The position numbers were made by a program, and so were the translations under genes. Below are positions 50,691 through 63,217 of a stretch of DNA of 64,000 bases, piece after piece. Position 1 is the stretch's first letter; every line of letters starts with the position of its first letter. The DNA is from Kuschelorhynchus macadamiae (taxonomy: Eukaryota > Arthropoda > Insecta > Coleoptera > Curculionidae), in assembly GCA_030620095.1 (NCBI GenBank), contig JAUTXW010001607.1:62001-126000 (forward strand). Direction: 5' to 3'. The notes under the pieces are model-generated. The model searched no databases. It was not told the DNA's origin and saw nothing but the letters and a program-made list of their open reading frames with translations.

Positions 50691-51540
50691 TATTTGATCA
50701 CATTTGAGCAACTGCTGCTATTTTTACTTGAAAAATGCTACGTGTGGCAAGTAAAAGACTAAAGGTAAAAACTAATTGTCTAATGTTGCAACCACTGATC
50801 TTCCCTTTCACATTCAATTTTGAATATCAAAATGATCATTTTTGGTGCAATTCTTAGAAATTTGATTCCAAGACACATTCCCAATTTTCAGATATTTCTT
50901 TTAACTGAACTATCGATCGATTTATCTCAGAAACTATTGTATTTAGAAAAAATCGCAGAACAATTTACGTTTGCAATATATCTCCATCTTCATTTTTTTT
51001 TTATATTTACATAAATGATCTCTGCAATATGTTGGCAGATATCACATAAACCGAGCCTTGCACTTGTAGAGCACCTAGCAACGTAAATTTTAGATGGTTC
51101 AAATTTTAAAAGAATAACAGGGTTTTGGGGATTCAAAATCTTTTTAAGCGAAGGTAAAACTGGATTTATTATATTTTACTTTGAAAGTGGGCTAACCACA
51201 ATTGTCACGAATCTATAGATAAGTAAGAATTTTACTAATGGAATCGAGGTAAGATGGGGTTCTGCGTCACCTTTATAAGAAAAACGTCAAACAAATAAAT
51301 ATTAAAATACATTAGATCGTTTGGATTTTTGTTGGTATTTGTAACTTTTTATGAATTTACTTCCCCTTATCCAATTTTTTTCACAATATTTTCTTAAAAG
51401 CTTAAGGTTTTATTTTAAACGTGATAACGTCTCACACCTCAAGTTTTTGAGAAAATATTCAAATTTTGAACCCCTGTATTCACTAAAAAGGTTTAAGAGT
51501 TAGTTCAGGTCTTGTTACCATGGTACTTAAAACTCTTAGA
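50691..51540. other. AT-rich spacer, nothing recognised
   Basis: No paired repeat or coding region that I can support. Confidence 0.5.
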
Positions 51541-51548
51541 TTCCCAGT

Positions 51549-51670
51549 TATGTTTCGCTTATGTCACTGTCAATTTGTAATTATTATATTTAGAAAAATT
51601 ATTTGTTCAATTGTTGAAAATGTCATCTTAAACCCATAACTGTCAAGTTAGACCTGGACTAAAATTAAAC
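51549..51670 (+). repeat. dispersed repeat shared with 30416-30545
   Basis: Second copy of the CAGTTATGTTT...GTCATCTTAAACC...TAGACCT repeat. Same orientation as the first copy, with several small indels. Confidence 0.65.
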
Positions 51671-52049
51671 CACGGGCATAAAAGTTTATATAAGTAGTAA
51701 AGGCCTTTTCCTTTTTAGTTTAATAGTCTATAAATAAAAAATTTACTTCTTAGAACTTTGTTGAAATCCCATTAATCACTTTTAATTAGCGTTGCATATT
51801 TTAGGTTGGCATTTTGAAACAAAATGTACAAAAAGAAATGTTGCACACTACAAGATTTTAAACAGAGACGCCAAAAAAACAATAACCATTTAATTACAGT
51901 AGTAATTCTAAATGGAATCAGAAGGATTAAAACTGGATTGGACTGGACACTAGACAAGCAGATGGTCTCTAATGTGATTAAACAAACGCTGTTTAGCTAA
52001 ATGGACATACAAAGATAAACGCGAGCAGCCCACAGCACTTCAAAGGATT

Positions 52050-52815
52050 TCTAATGCCTGTTAGTAGATGGGGTGTTCCTAAATATTGTGTAAATATTAA
52101 AGGGGGGTATTCCTTAGATCTTTCTAAGAAAATAAAATACTTAGTATTACGTGATACGAAAAGTCGTTTTCGAGAAAAAAAAACAAATTCTATTCTGATA
52201 CACGCCTCTGGCACCTCTTGTCAATTTTTAGTTTCAGTTAGAATTTCTCGAACCTTTATAGAAGTGATTCCTTAAATCATTTTGAGAAAAAAAATTTATA
52301 AACATAAAAGTTATTAAAATTTAAAAAAATATTTTTTCTTTAACACCCTGTATCTCAATGATAGAGCATTTGCGGATATATATTTTTTAAGACTTTTTTC
52401 TCAATATGATGCAAGGAATCAATTTTGGAGGGCTTTAAGCAATTCTGACTCCAACTAAAACTGAAGCAGAGGTGCCAGATGCATGCATTAATATAGACTC
52501 TTTCTTATCGAAAACGATTTGTCGTGTCACAAAATGCTAAAGAGATTTTTGAAGCTAGTATTTTTTAAAAAACACTGACCTGAGAAACATACGGTTGAAA
52601 TAAAAAATGTCAAAATATTGCCTACAAATACCTATATGGTTATGCCAATGTTTCGGATTCACTAAAAAATCACTTTTTTTATACCTCGAAAATAAAGCAT
52701 TGCGGAAACATAATATAAATTTTTTTTCTTAAAAAAGTCCAAGGGATCAATTCCTTTAATATTCACCCGGTGTTTAAGAACACCTCGTATATACCAACAT
52801 CCTATCAGAATTAGT
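52050..52815. repeat. cluster of three related repeat arms in inverted arrangement
   Basis: A left arm (52055-52262) is matched by an inverted arm at 52438-52550 (AGAGGTGCCAGA and CGAAAACGA blocks) and by a second inverted arm at 52685-52812 (GTAAATATTAAAGG and TTTTAAGAACACC-type blocks). Between the first two lies AACACCCTGTATCTCAATGA. The arms share a pseudo-coding look (VNIKG...SLDLSKK and VNIKGIDPLDFFKKK) but no recognised protein. Confidence 0.65.
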
Positions 52816-52819
52816 AGAA

Positions 52820-54365
52820 GTAGAAAATGGTAATTAAAAATATGTTTTTTTTTCCTGATCATAAAATAACATATTGTGTTATATAAAATGTAAGCTTAAC
52901 AAAATAAATTTAGTTAGTCTCCCAACACTTGATTACCCGATGATACATCACGCCATTGAGTGGTAAAAAAATCGTGGTAATAAAAAATCTATAAAAATAT
53001 ATGTTATAATCATGTAGACACTTAACAATGACTAGTAGTCCAGGAAGCAGAGCTATTTTTTGGGACGAACCTCAGGAAAATTAGGGAGAAGGCCAATTTT
53101 TTAAAGCTGTAGCGCTTTGAGAGCTGATTTGAACTTGTCAAAATTTGCATTGCTACAGCCTCCGCAACTTCAAAAAAAAATGCAAAAGTATTGAAAAATT
53201 GATTTTTTTGCCAACATCTGCCAAAATATTGTAGAAATTATATAAATATAAACAATGAATTTTAGGATATGTCGTTAAAAACAAACCTATAAAGAGATAT
53301 TTTCTGAGATAAATCGAAAGCGAATGGAAATTATTATGTGAAAATTATGAACGCATTTGGGACAAGCTTTATAATGATTTCACTAAAAAGATTTAAAAAT
53401 TGATTTTAAAGGGGAAATCCGTTGCTACAGTATGTGATACCTAATTATACATAATTAGTTTTTAGCTGCATAATGGGCACATAAGGCAAGGCCAGCGGAC
53501 AATGCCTCACAACTTAGAAGTTGATTTGTTTTAAGTGGCTTAGTATATTAAATGGAAAAATCGTCAATTTCTCTTTGATTTCAAACAGCCGGAAAATAAT
53601 AATCTGAAATAAAAGTGGTTTAAATAAGAATCAGATTTTGGCACTGGTGAGCAATATTCTTTAAACTGGAACACTTTTAGGATGAAATGGAACACTTATT
53701 AAGAAGTAGACATTTCATGCCTTAAAATGATACTAAATATGAAGCCGTATCATAATTTTTGTAGTTTTTATTTCCGGTTAATCCTGAGATTTTGGAAAAA
53801 ATCCAGGAAAGTATTAAAAAGCAAAATAGACAAAGGTAGTGGTTTACCACATAAACAAAGCAATACCATTGTTTAAGGTCCTCTAAGGAAAATAATACTA
53901 AACAGTTAAAGTGAACAAACAATTATTTCTAAAAAGACGATTAATTTTGAAAGAAAAATACCCTAAAAATATTAGTAAAAGAAATTTTCACATTTTTTCA
54001 TATTTTGGAAAATTTAAAAATAAAAAGTAATTATTACAGATGTTACTAGGAACTTCCCCCGTCAATTTCATATTTTAAATATCAAAAAATAATGATTTTT
54101 GATATTGTTATTGCAATTTCAGTCCGCTGACACGTTCACAATTTTCAGATATTTCGCTTGATAGGTGATGTCAGTGGTAGAAAATTATTCATAATTTCCG
54201 ATTGATTTTATATTATAGCGACCATTATTAATCATATCTTTACCTTTATTTCCTGCAAACAAATCATTGCTCTACTACAATATTTTGGTAGATTTTTTTA
54301 ATTGCAAACGGTCTAGCAATGTAAGCTATAAATAGTTCAATAGATCATTTAAAGAGCTACATTTA
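52820..54365. other. AT-rich stretch, no gene recognised
   Basis: Nothing that I can name. GTTACTAGGAACTTCCCCCG at about 54040 resembles the dispersed core annotated at 54370-54430. Confidence 0.45.
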
Positions 54366-54369
54366 AACA

Positions 54370-54430
54370 GAAATGGATAAACTGTCCTTTACCCGGAACT
54401 TCCCTTGTAACGAATTTGCTCTACACACAA
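54370..54430 (-). repeat. dispersed core motif, copy D
   Basis: CTTTACCCGGAACTTCCCTT then GTAACGAATTTGCTCTACAC is the reverse complement of the cores at 5995, 23245 and 34330. Confidence 0.7.
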
Positions 54431-54439
54431 AAAACACAG

Positions 54440-56425
54440 TTTTTATATGCATATAGCGATTAGGTAATAACTTTATGCATATAATTTACAACAAAAAAAG
54501 TCTTATATAACGAGAGGGTTATTACAACATCCAAGGGCCGCTCTGGCAATAGACATTTTAAAATTTGGAAAGGCGAAAATATTACAATCATACTCACTAA
54601 ATGCTGCACAAATAATCGTTTTGAAGTATAGTTAGATTAAGTCATGGATTAGATTTTAAATTTTTGTCGTTTAATTTTTCCTTTAACACCTTTATTTTAA
54701 TTACCAAACTAATACTTTTGAACAAATAAAAATTAAGACACATTTCTTTTTTTCCATTTTGCACCTTTCACAACACACTAACGAATACTACAAGCGCGGC
54801 AAAGAATCAAGCTTTTTACAAATCACATGCTACACTATTGTCTTCCACCTTGTGGGCAAAAAAATCAAAAAAAGTAGTTCGCTGGAATTACTTTCTCTGC
54901 TTCTCGTACGCCCTGATACTGACACCAATAATATTTTGGTGTCAGGTGCAGTTTTAGAAAACATTAAGTATTGAATCACTACATTACTGAAATTGTATTT
55001 AATAAGTTGGATTGAGACAACTCTCAATCATAGTACATCGCTAATGCTGTAGAAGAACTAGTAAATTCGAAGAAAGTAAAATTACAAAAAACTGTTTAGC
55101 GGGCCAATTATTTGTTATCAAACGGCGCATGTTTGTTACGAATGAAGCCCAAAACGAAGGTAACTCTACAGTGGTTACATATGACTAAATAAAACACATT
55201 AAAAAAATATAACCGACGCGACTTAAAGAAAATCGTTAAATAGTAAAAATAATATTTTATTTATTCCTTAAATATAGACATTTTGAAGTCGATGTATTTT
55301 ATATTATATTACATAAAAACCAAATATATAGATAACCTTATATCTTTTAAAACAGATGCCCGAATTACTTGCTCTCAAGGCTTCTTTGCAAAACTGCGCA
55401 AGCGCAAACTGCTATTTCCGTCAAATCGCTGAGCCCAAAGTCAAATGGCAATATTGACCTCTTATAGGATATCTATAAATGTCCAAACAGACCAATAACG
55501 AATTCGCATTTCGAGACATACGCAGAAATATTTTGGTGGTCTTGCAAGTGTTGGCTAGATTAGTGCATTAAGATTTTATTGACGCCCGTGTTATAGAAGA
55601 TACACCAAGTTAAACTAAATGTAAACTATAAAACAACTCCAACCCCAGCAGCGACTATATTTATTCGGTAGTTCGACTTGAAAATAGTGATGTGACCCTG
55701 TCTGAATAACATATTGAAATCTGTATTAGGTTAGTAAGTTTATGTGAATATAAGTAATACATGTATGTATATTTTTATGATATATATTATGACAGATTAG
55801 TCATTATTTGAGCGCCGACTTCAAAATGTCTCGATTTAAGAAGTAATACTATTTTTACTTTTTAGCTATTTTTTTAAGTCTGTTTTATTTTTTTTTAAAT
55901 ATTTCATTTTCACAAGTTACGTTTTTAAGAATATTATGATTTGTAGTATATGTATATCCAAATGTATATAACGTAAAACAAAAAGTGACGAATAGAGAAG
56001 TAAACGACACTAATTAAAATTAGATTTTATAATAAATACTTAAGAAAAATAAATAAAGTAATTTAAATATTAATACCAGAGCTGTTTACTAAGCAAATTT
56101 TTGTATAGTGTTATTTAATATAAATTACTGTCAAATGTTTCTTCTACCATAACTTGTATACCTACATAAAATGTGTAATGAAGGTAGTCGGTTAATAGCG
56201 TTTTATTCATATCGAATGCTCATTTTTCGAAAATGTCAAGTACAATATTAGATTTTACTTACTTGCATACATAAAATTGCATAACGGGATAGCAAAGAGC
56301 TATCTTTCAGCAAATCGGTGGTTTCTCTATTACATACATATGTTTTAGTTTGAAAAGGGTATTTGTAAAAATGTAAATTTAATTATAAAACTCCCTGCCT
56401 TTATCGTTCTTATACCTGTGTTTTT
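54440..56425. other. AT-rich stretch with a short block shared with 36930-36985
   Basis: 54965-55020 contains TTTAATAAGTTGGATTGAGA, shared with TTTAATAAGTTGGATCGAAA at 36945. No gene recognised. Confidence 0.45.
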
Positions 56426-56429
56426 TTAT

Positions 56430-56575
56430 ATTAACCACCAGAGATACGTCCGATACAATTTGACTCATCAAAATCGGCTAACCGTTTAGAAAATATGCGC
56501 GAACACACATAAAAAAATACATAAAGGTTGAACTAGAAACCTTCTCCTTTTTTGAAGTCTGTTAAAAAGCTATAA
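56430..56575 (+). repeat. dispersed LINE-type 3' tail
   Basis: AAAATCGGCTAACCGTTTAG, then ACACACATAAAAAAATACAT, then CCTTCTCCTTTTTTGAAGTC. This shares its ending with 27865-28070. It is the style of a 5'-truncated non-LTR insertion without coding sequence. Confidence 0.5.
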
Positions 56576-56579
56576 AAAA

Positions 56580-57300
56580 AGAATGAAACATTCATCTTAT
56601 TTATTACCAGGTATCCTACTTATTACTATTTTTTTTCAGGCGGATTCATTCATCAACAATAGAGCAAACTGAAAAACCAAGAATACTCTACCGTACGAAT
56701 CCAAGAGTAGTAAATCAAGAAGTATGCAGAACGGAACCAATTAATACTGAATAATTAATTATTATTAGTCATTTTTGTTATGCAAAGTGCTACAAAGTTA
56801 TAAAATGTTTATTGCAAGCTTATGTAACTTGTTAAATTATAAAATTAAAATTGACACACGATAACTTTTATGCAGTTTCATAATTCAAGATCAGTATTTC
56901 ATGTTTTAAAACGCGTTAGTCCAAAAACTTTGGAAATTCAAACACATACTACTTATTGTTAGTAATAAATAGTTTTTCTATGGTTACATGCTAACTATTT
57001 ATGTAGTAACTATCTTACAAAAACCAGAATGCATCGTTACAATATCAGGCAAAAAAATGTTGTAAAAAATTAATGTATTAAATAGCAACTAATGAAAATG
57101 TTGTAATTTTCTAGAAAAAAATTAAACGTGAGTGAATCAAAGACTTTTTCTGTAGATAATTTATCTAATTGAAATTCTGTAAATAAGGTGTGCGTAATGT
57201 AATATAAGAAAACATTTACATTTATTTTTGCCAGGTAATACCACATTTTTTGCGGATTTGCATAATTTCATAAGATGCTGTTATAACTGCCTCATGCGCA
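56580..57300. other. AT-rich spacer, nothing recognised
   Basis: No coding region or paired repeat that I can support. Confidence 0.5.
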
Positions 57301-57514
57301 AGGATATACAGGGTGTATATAAGTATTTTCCAAATATATATATATATATATAGGAAAATTGTCCTAAAGAAAAAATTATTATACATATATTCCAAACCGC
57401 CTAATTTTTCATTAGATACAGAATGTTAAAAATATTTTCAACGCAAAATCATTGAATTTGTATCGCTTGTTCTCAGTTTTGAAGGCACCTCCAAGCAGTT
57501 CGCCTCATGGACAC

Positions 57515-57830
57515 GAATAATAATTTGTCGTAATCAAAGTGAATTCCTTCTGGATCATCCTGCTTCATGTGTTTGCCGAGATGTATTTGTTGGGATTTCC
57601 AAAGGCAGGAAACTCTGGGTCGCAAGGCCTCCACTCGAGCCATTCTCGCAAAAGCGATCATAAGATTTTCTATCATTGTGTGGCAAATTGGCGAATTGTC
57701 TTAAGGGCTTTTCAACACGCAGCCTTTGATGCTGTATTATGCAGCCCTCATGTTGACGAACCTATATTCATGTATGAATCTATTGTTAATGAATAAATAA
57801 ATATATAAATATTTTTTTCAAACAGCCATA
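57515..57830 (+). repeat. direct repeat unit, copy 1
   Basis: Starts ACACGAATAATAATTTGTCG and ends TTTTTTCAAACAGC. Contains GGGATTTCCAAAGGCAGGAA and a GC-richer centre. Open frames exist on both strands (57473-57676 minus, 57539-57796 plus), and neither is recognised. Confidence 0.85.
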
Positions 57831-58264
57831 TACCTATTTGTAGGTAGCATTGATGTCTAGTTAGTCGAGAGCGTTCTGTTATAATTTTGGATTTGGATAA
57901 TATACACGTTATATAGACAGACCTTTTGGTTTCATTACTTTTGCACGTCTGCATAGCCCTTTAAGTTTTCAATTGAATAGGATATTGTTAGTTTTTTCAT
58001 GTTTTTACTCGTGAGTAGATATTTATCACACGAAAGAAATAATGCATACTGTTTTTGAACTATGATCGAGGGTTAAAGTGTATGAGTGAGTTTAAAGCGT
58101 GCACAATTAATTGGAGCCAATTAAAAAAATAATGGAAAAAGAGGGTAGAGTAAAACATTTATGTATGTCTATTCAAGCTTAATTCACCCCATAACTATGA
58201 AGTTTATCATTTAAAAAGAACGGCCATTCGTAAATGTAACATTCTAAAAAATCAGAAACTCGCC

Positions 58265-58595
58265 TTATGAACACGAATAATAATTTGTCGTAATCAAAGT
58301 GAATCACTTCTGGTATTTGGATCATCCTGCCTCATGTATTTGCCGAGGTTTATTTATTGGGATTTCCAAAGGCAGGAAACTCTGGGTCCCAAGGCCCCCG
58401 CTCGAGCCATCCTCGCAAAAGCAATCATAAGAGTTTCTATAATTGTGTGGAAAATTGGCGAATTGTCTTAAGGGCTGTCCAACACGCAGCCTCTGATGCT
58501 GTATTATGCAGCCCTAATGTTGACGAATCTATATGCATATATGAATATATTGTTAATGAATAAATGAATATATAAATACTTTTTTCAAACAGCGC
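58265..58595 (+). repeat. direct repeat unit, copy 2
   Basis: About 90 percent identical to copy 1 over its full length. It differs by about 9 bp of extra sequence (TATTTGG) near the start. The open frame is kept in part (58357-58563, plus), as expected from recent duplication rather than selection. Confidence 0.85.
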
Positions 58596-59094
58596 ACCCA
58601 TCACTCGCAACAAACGGTTACCACTGCGCTATTTTTGACACCTAGCAATTTGGAACCTCGAGATTAGCAGAGTCCCAATTACCCTCTATCGATAGAAAAC
58701 AATTGTCAACGTATCTGTAGTAGTGCGTTATTTCTGTATTATTAAGAATATGAATGCTGTCAAAATTGTCCAATAGATCTGCAAGAAAAGGGGATAAGCT
58801 ACTTCCCATGGCAAGGGATGCTTATTATGCCTTACTATAAAGTCATCCACTCCCCCCTTTTGTTTTATTTAGTGGGACAAATTAAGAATTGAAAAATATT
58901 AAAGAAATGCGTTAAAAAATATTTTTAACATTCTGTACCTAATGAATAATTAGGCGTTTTCGAATAATTGTATAAATATTTTCTTGTTTTCCTATATATT
59001 TACAAACTTGCGCTTTTGAATTTCGCTCCTCAGAATTTTTTCAACAACCTGAAGGCCTTGCCGTGGGAAGTAGCTTATCCCCTTTTCTGATTAA

Positions 59095-62000
59095 ATAAGA
59101 TTACTCAAATATATAGTATTATCAAATAAAAATCAAATACATTAGAAGTTGAACAGAATGACTTAGTTTCTTAGATCTCTCCATTTATAAACCTAACGTA
59201 AAATTCAAAAAGAAAAACAACTCAAACTGATCATGTCACTCATAAAATGACTGACTGTCCATATCAACATAAAATGGCCACTTTCTTATTTTTATAGACT
59301 TTTGAATGACCCTATGTCAGAGGCTTACTATAGGGAAGAAATTAACATTTTAAAGCGAATTGCTCATACCAGTGGATAATAGATACCAAGACCAACAAGG
59401 TTGAAACTAAACTCTTGCAAATTTTTTCTTTCCAATCTTGTCTCAATTCCTTTTTTAAATAATAATTTAACAGAATAAATTTCAAAAATGTTCAAATCTT
59501 TTTGTCAAAAAAAATAAAATATGAAAATATCTCATAAAATTAAAAACAACCTTGGAAAATCTTTGAATAACAGTAAAGATAAAATAAACACTCAACAAAA
59601 GTTGAGTTTGTAAGCTTAGCTGATTGTGACGCCACTTAGATAAGTAAAACTTGCAGATCCCCGTCACGTCAGTTTGCATTAATTAACATGTTAATAAGCC
59701 TAATAAGTCACCATCTGGAAGTCACATTCAACTTAGTCAACATAATTTTGACCCAGATAACAATTCTAAGCTTTTGGTTAACTTGGTAAACTTTATGAGA
59801 CTTGATTTTCTTGAAGATCTTGATCTCACTAATGAACTTAAACAAAATCCAAATTGTTTCAACACACAAGTTAATCTCAGTAGAACTTTCATATCTATTA
59901 ACAGAAGATTGTTTTCTACTTAGTATCGCTTGCTCTTGCAATTCTGAAATTTTCACCTCGTCACTCCTCGGGCAATACTTGTCACCCACCTTTTCCTACC
60001 CAACCCACACCCCTCTTTTTCAAAAAAGTATTATTAATTTTTCTGCTCAAAAGCTAAATACAATATCAGGTTTGTGTTGTTCCTATTTCGTTTTGAGAAC
60101 TTAATGGTATAATGATAACAATCCTTGTTAAACAGCTAATTTAAATATTTATTTCCATTATTATGTGTTAACTTATTATTACTAGCAAAAATATTTGTTA
60201 ATAATTTGTCAGTTTTTGCAAAGATTACTGAAACGCCGCCTCCTATTATAATATTTAATTATAATTATTGACTACAAGTTTTTCTTGTTTGGAAGGTCAG
60301 TTAACTTCACATATCCCTATACATTTTGATTAGTAATTTTCAAACCTCTGATTACAATTTACTAGCCAACATTCTTTCAAAATGTTTTATTGACCTCTAT
60401 AGTTTTTTATAGACACACATTAAATTGTAACACATTTCTGTTCAGCTAGTTCGTTTGTCTACCTTTCCGCAAGGACTTGTTTTGGTTTCCTAATTCTAGT
60501 TTCATTTGAATTTTACTTAAAATTTATGTTAGGGTTAGTAAGAATGCATTTGTTTTTGTCATTTCTCACCAATTGTTTAAAAGCTACTTTTTGCTGGTTT
60601 ATTTTTCTCAGCTCTCTTAATCTATTCACTCAATTTTATTATTGTTTTGATCTAAACCCGCTACTAGTGGTGCTCTTTGCTTAAACAGTAAAAGACATCT
60701 ATTGGTCTAATTTTTGAATCAGATTCAAACATTTATGTTGCTTCTCACAATAATGGTAGTTTATTGATATTAAACAGGTTTTGCGCATTTTCAATCTTTT
60801 ATATCCAATGTATATTAACAAGCCTCTTCAACCAAGGTTACCAAGTTAGTCTTCAACTGCTCATCTTTGAACAGTGTCTTTCTCTTGCTATGAGGTCACA
60901 TCGGGGTTTCCAATCAGATTTGTAATCAACTCCTATTGATATTTTTTCTGTTTTCACAAATTTACAATTCATTATATGTTTAAATTTCTAATTTAGTTAT
61001 ACTCATTAATTTCTTTTTGCTTTCTGTTAAAGAAATTCATCCATTTCCCTATTTCATCAAGCCTACATAAATTATAGCTGCTTTTTAAGTACCAAACAAA
61101 AACTTTTAAAATGTAATTTGGTTTTTATCAACTTATGTTTTGACTTTGTTACACGTAAAAAGTTTTAAGTACATTGCTATCAGAAACATATACCTTTTTG
61201 CCTGTTCACTGACAAGTAAGTATATTGTTTGATTCAACCTTTTTCCTTTCTTTTCGACTTTTTGGCCTTGTCCACCATCTTAAAGGGTTTTATTACTTAG
61301 TGTACTAATTTGTAGGTAGCATTAATGATGACTAGTTAGTACAGATGTTTCGTTCACGACTGATCCGGATCTTTATACTGACCCATGGGAGCCGGGTCTT
61401 GAAAATATTAGGAACCGGATCTTTTAAGTAGAGACAAAGCAAAATGAAGCGTTTAGTTGTGGTGGTCTATGGCTCATGACTCTGTCAGTGGTTCGGTTCG
61501 TTCAATGTATTGTAATAATTGATGTTTAGTTTTGGTTCATCTTACTCTACGTTTAGGATTGGCGTGTAAAGGAAAGTCGTTCTTCCTTAAATACTTCTAT
61601 TACGTATCCCAAATGTATGTACACTAATTGCAGCCCAAGGGTCGGACCGACAAGGTCGGCCCTCGTCCTTATCTCTACCCCTGTCTAAGTCTCCTTCTAA
61701 TCTATCTTGTTCGAACTAACTAGTACATGCTCCTCGGGTACGATGCTTTGTCAACGTTCTCATTTTGCTGATAAATTAAACGACAGCCAATATATTATTA
61801 ATAATAAACCGTTATACAGGGTGATACTACAGTATCATCACCGTTTGTAGGTTTTGGATCGGGAATTGGACCGCGGAGCCGACGACCGCTGTAGCGCGAT
61901 TTTCGAACCGGTCTGATTGATAAGAAAAGCACGACGATAGGCATGGGGTGGGTGGATGGATCGGTTGGTCGTTAGCTTGTCTAATGTTGATTGCTATGAA

Positions 62001-63060
62001 ATACGAATTTCTGCATATCGAAAATTTCATGCGAAAATTTAAATTTGGGTTGGTAAGGATGTTAATTTCGTACATTTATTATTTGTAGACGTCATATTAC
62101 ACCAGTCCTTTAAAACTTACATTTATATTGTCTGGATTAGATATTAGATTTAAATTTACTTATTTAGTGCGATGTGTATATTGAAGTTTAGATGGCCTTC
62201 ATGAGTAAACAGTAACAGTAAAAATATAAAAAGTACTAAAAATACAATATCTTATGGCGTCCCTATGAACTTGCGAACGGCAGCCAGTCATCTTTTCGGA
62301 GAGCTGTAGGTTGCAGGTTCTCGGGTACACCTTACGAAATTAAAATAGGCTCCACCTAATTGACTGTGACTCAATTAGGAAGAAATCTATATCGATATTT
62401 AAATGCAGACAAAATAAAGATTTGGAGGGCTTTTCAATAAAACACTATATAAAGTACAGACTGTCAAATTTTAATGATATCTTGATCTTTTGTTTTTTTT
62501 ATGAGTTGTGAACATGTGAAATTTAGCTTACATTCAAAAATTCAATTGACATTAAGATATAAAAATATAAATCAAGAAAATGTAAAATATATATAAAATA
62601 TATCAAATATGTGAAATGTGATAGAACGTTATTACCATTATATCATCAACCTGTGAACATCTGGCGAAATGTCATGACACAAATATGTAAATATGAAAAT
62701 TAAATTAAATAGCGCACAGGGATTCAAAAATTCATGAATTTTCTTTTACCACACTGACGCAAAGGAAAAAATAGGTTACTTACTTCCTTTCTGCTACCTT
62801 ATATAAAATTTATAAATATAAAAATTAAGAATTAATTCCTCGTACTCCTACAGGAAGGAACTCCAAAACCATTGTAGAACTCTTGGTTTATGTACCCCAA
62901 AAATTACACCATAAACTTGTAACTATATCCCAAAACCATATCTTGAATTCTTAACCTGAAACCCTCTAGTTATCTAGAGGGCTCCTTCGACGTCAACGGT
63001 CACCAACAAAGAGAATTTCCAGACATCTAGAAAGGCTTCTCGAGGACCGACAGCCAAAAA
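59095..63060. other. long stretch without recognised gene
   Basis: Open frames at 59708-59989 (-), 59802-60104 (+) and 61827-62075 (-) are unfamiliar. 61350-62350 is less AT-rich than its surroundings, but I found no domain, exon or LTR. The phrase TTTGTAGGTAGCATTAATGA at 61309 recurs from 57837. Confidence 0.45.
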
Positions 63061-63089
63061 CAAAATTCAGGACGCGATTCACATGTTTG

Positions 63090-63217
63090 TGACATATATG
63101 GTGACATAGGATAAGGTTTTTTATAAAATGGTTTAGCATCACCTGTATCAATAGTTAATGTTAGCTTATTTGTTCTACCAAGACGTTCTTCGCTATTAAT
63201 TTCACCAAAAGAAGAAA
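63090..63217 (-). pseudogene. gypsy-type RT N-terminal fragment
   Basis: GEINSEERLGRTNKLTLTID followed by TGDAKPFYKKPYPMSPYMS matches the entry to Ty3/gypsy reverse transcriptase (normally DxxDAxPxxQxxYPxSPxxxxxxxxEI). A frameshift separates it from the protease, and a stop lies just upstream. The match ends near 63090, with unrelated sequence beyond. Confidence 0.75.

Larger units (their letters stand above)
57308..59090. mobile_element. composite inverted-repeat element with two direct internal copies
   Basis: Arms at 57336-57450 and 58888-59003 are inverted relatives (CATTAGATACAGAATGTTAA and its complement, ATATATAGGAAAA). A second inverted pair lies at 58782-58818 and 59056-59088 (AAGGGGATAAGCTACTTCCC and its complement). 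Inside are two direct copies of a 320-335 bp unit. The left edge is ATACAGGGTGTATATAAG at 57308. No transposase is recognised. Confidence 0.6.

Noticed and set aside
59708..60104. Overlapping open frames on both strands
   Set aside because: Neither translation is recognisable and they overlap antiparallel; likely chance.
61350..62350. GC-richer stretch as a possible host promoter or first exon
   Set aside because: No open frame with a recognisable domain, no clear core promoter elements and no splice pattern I can defend.
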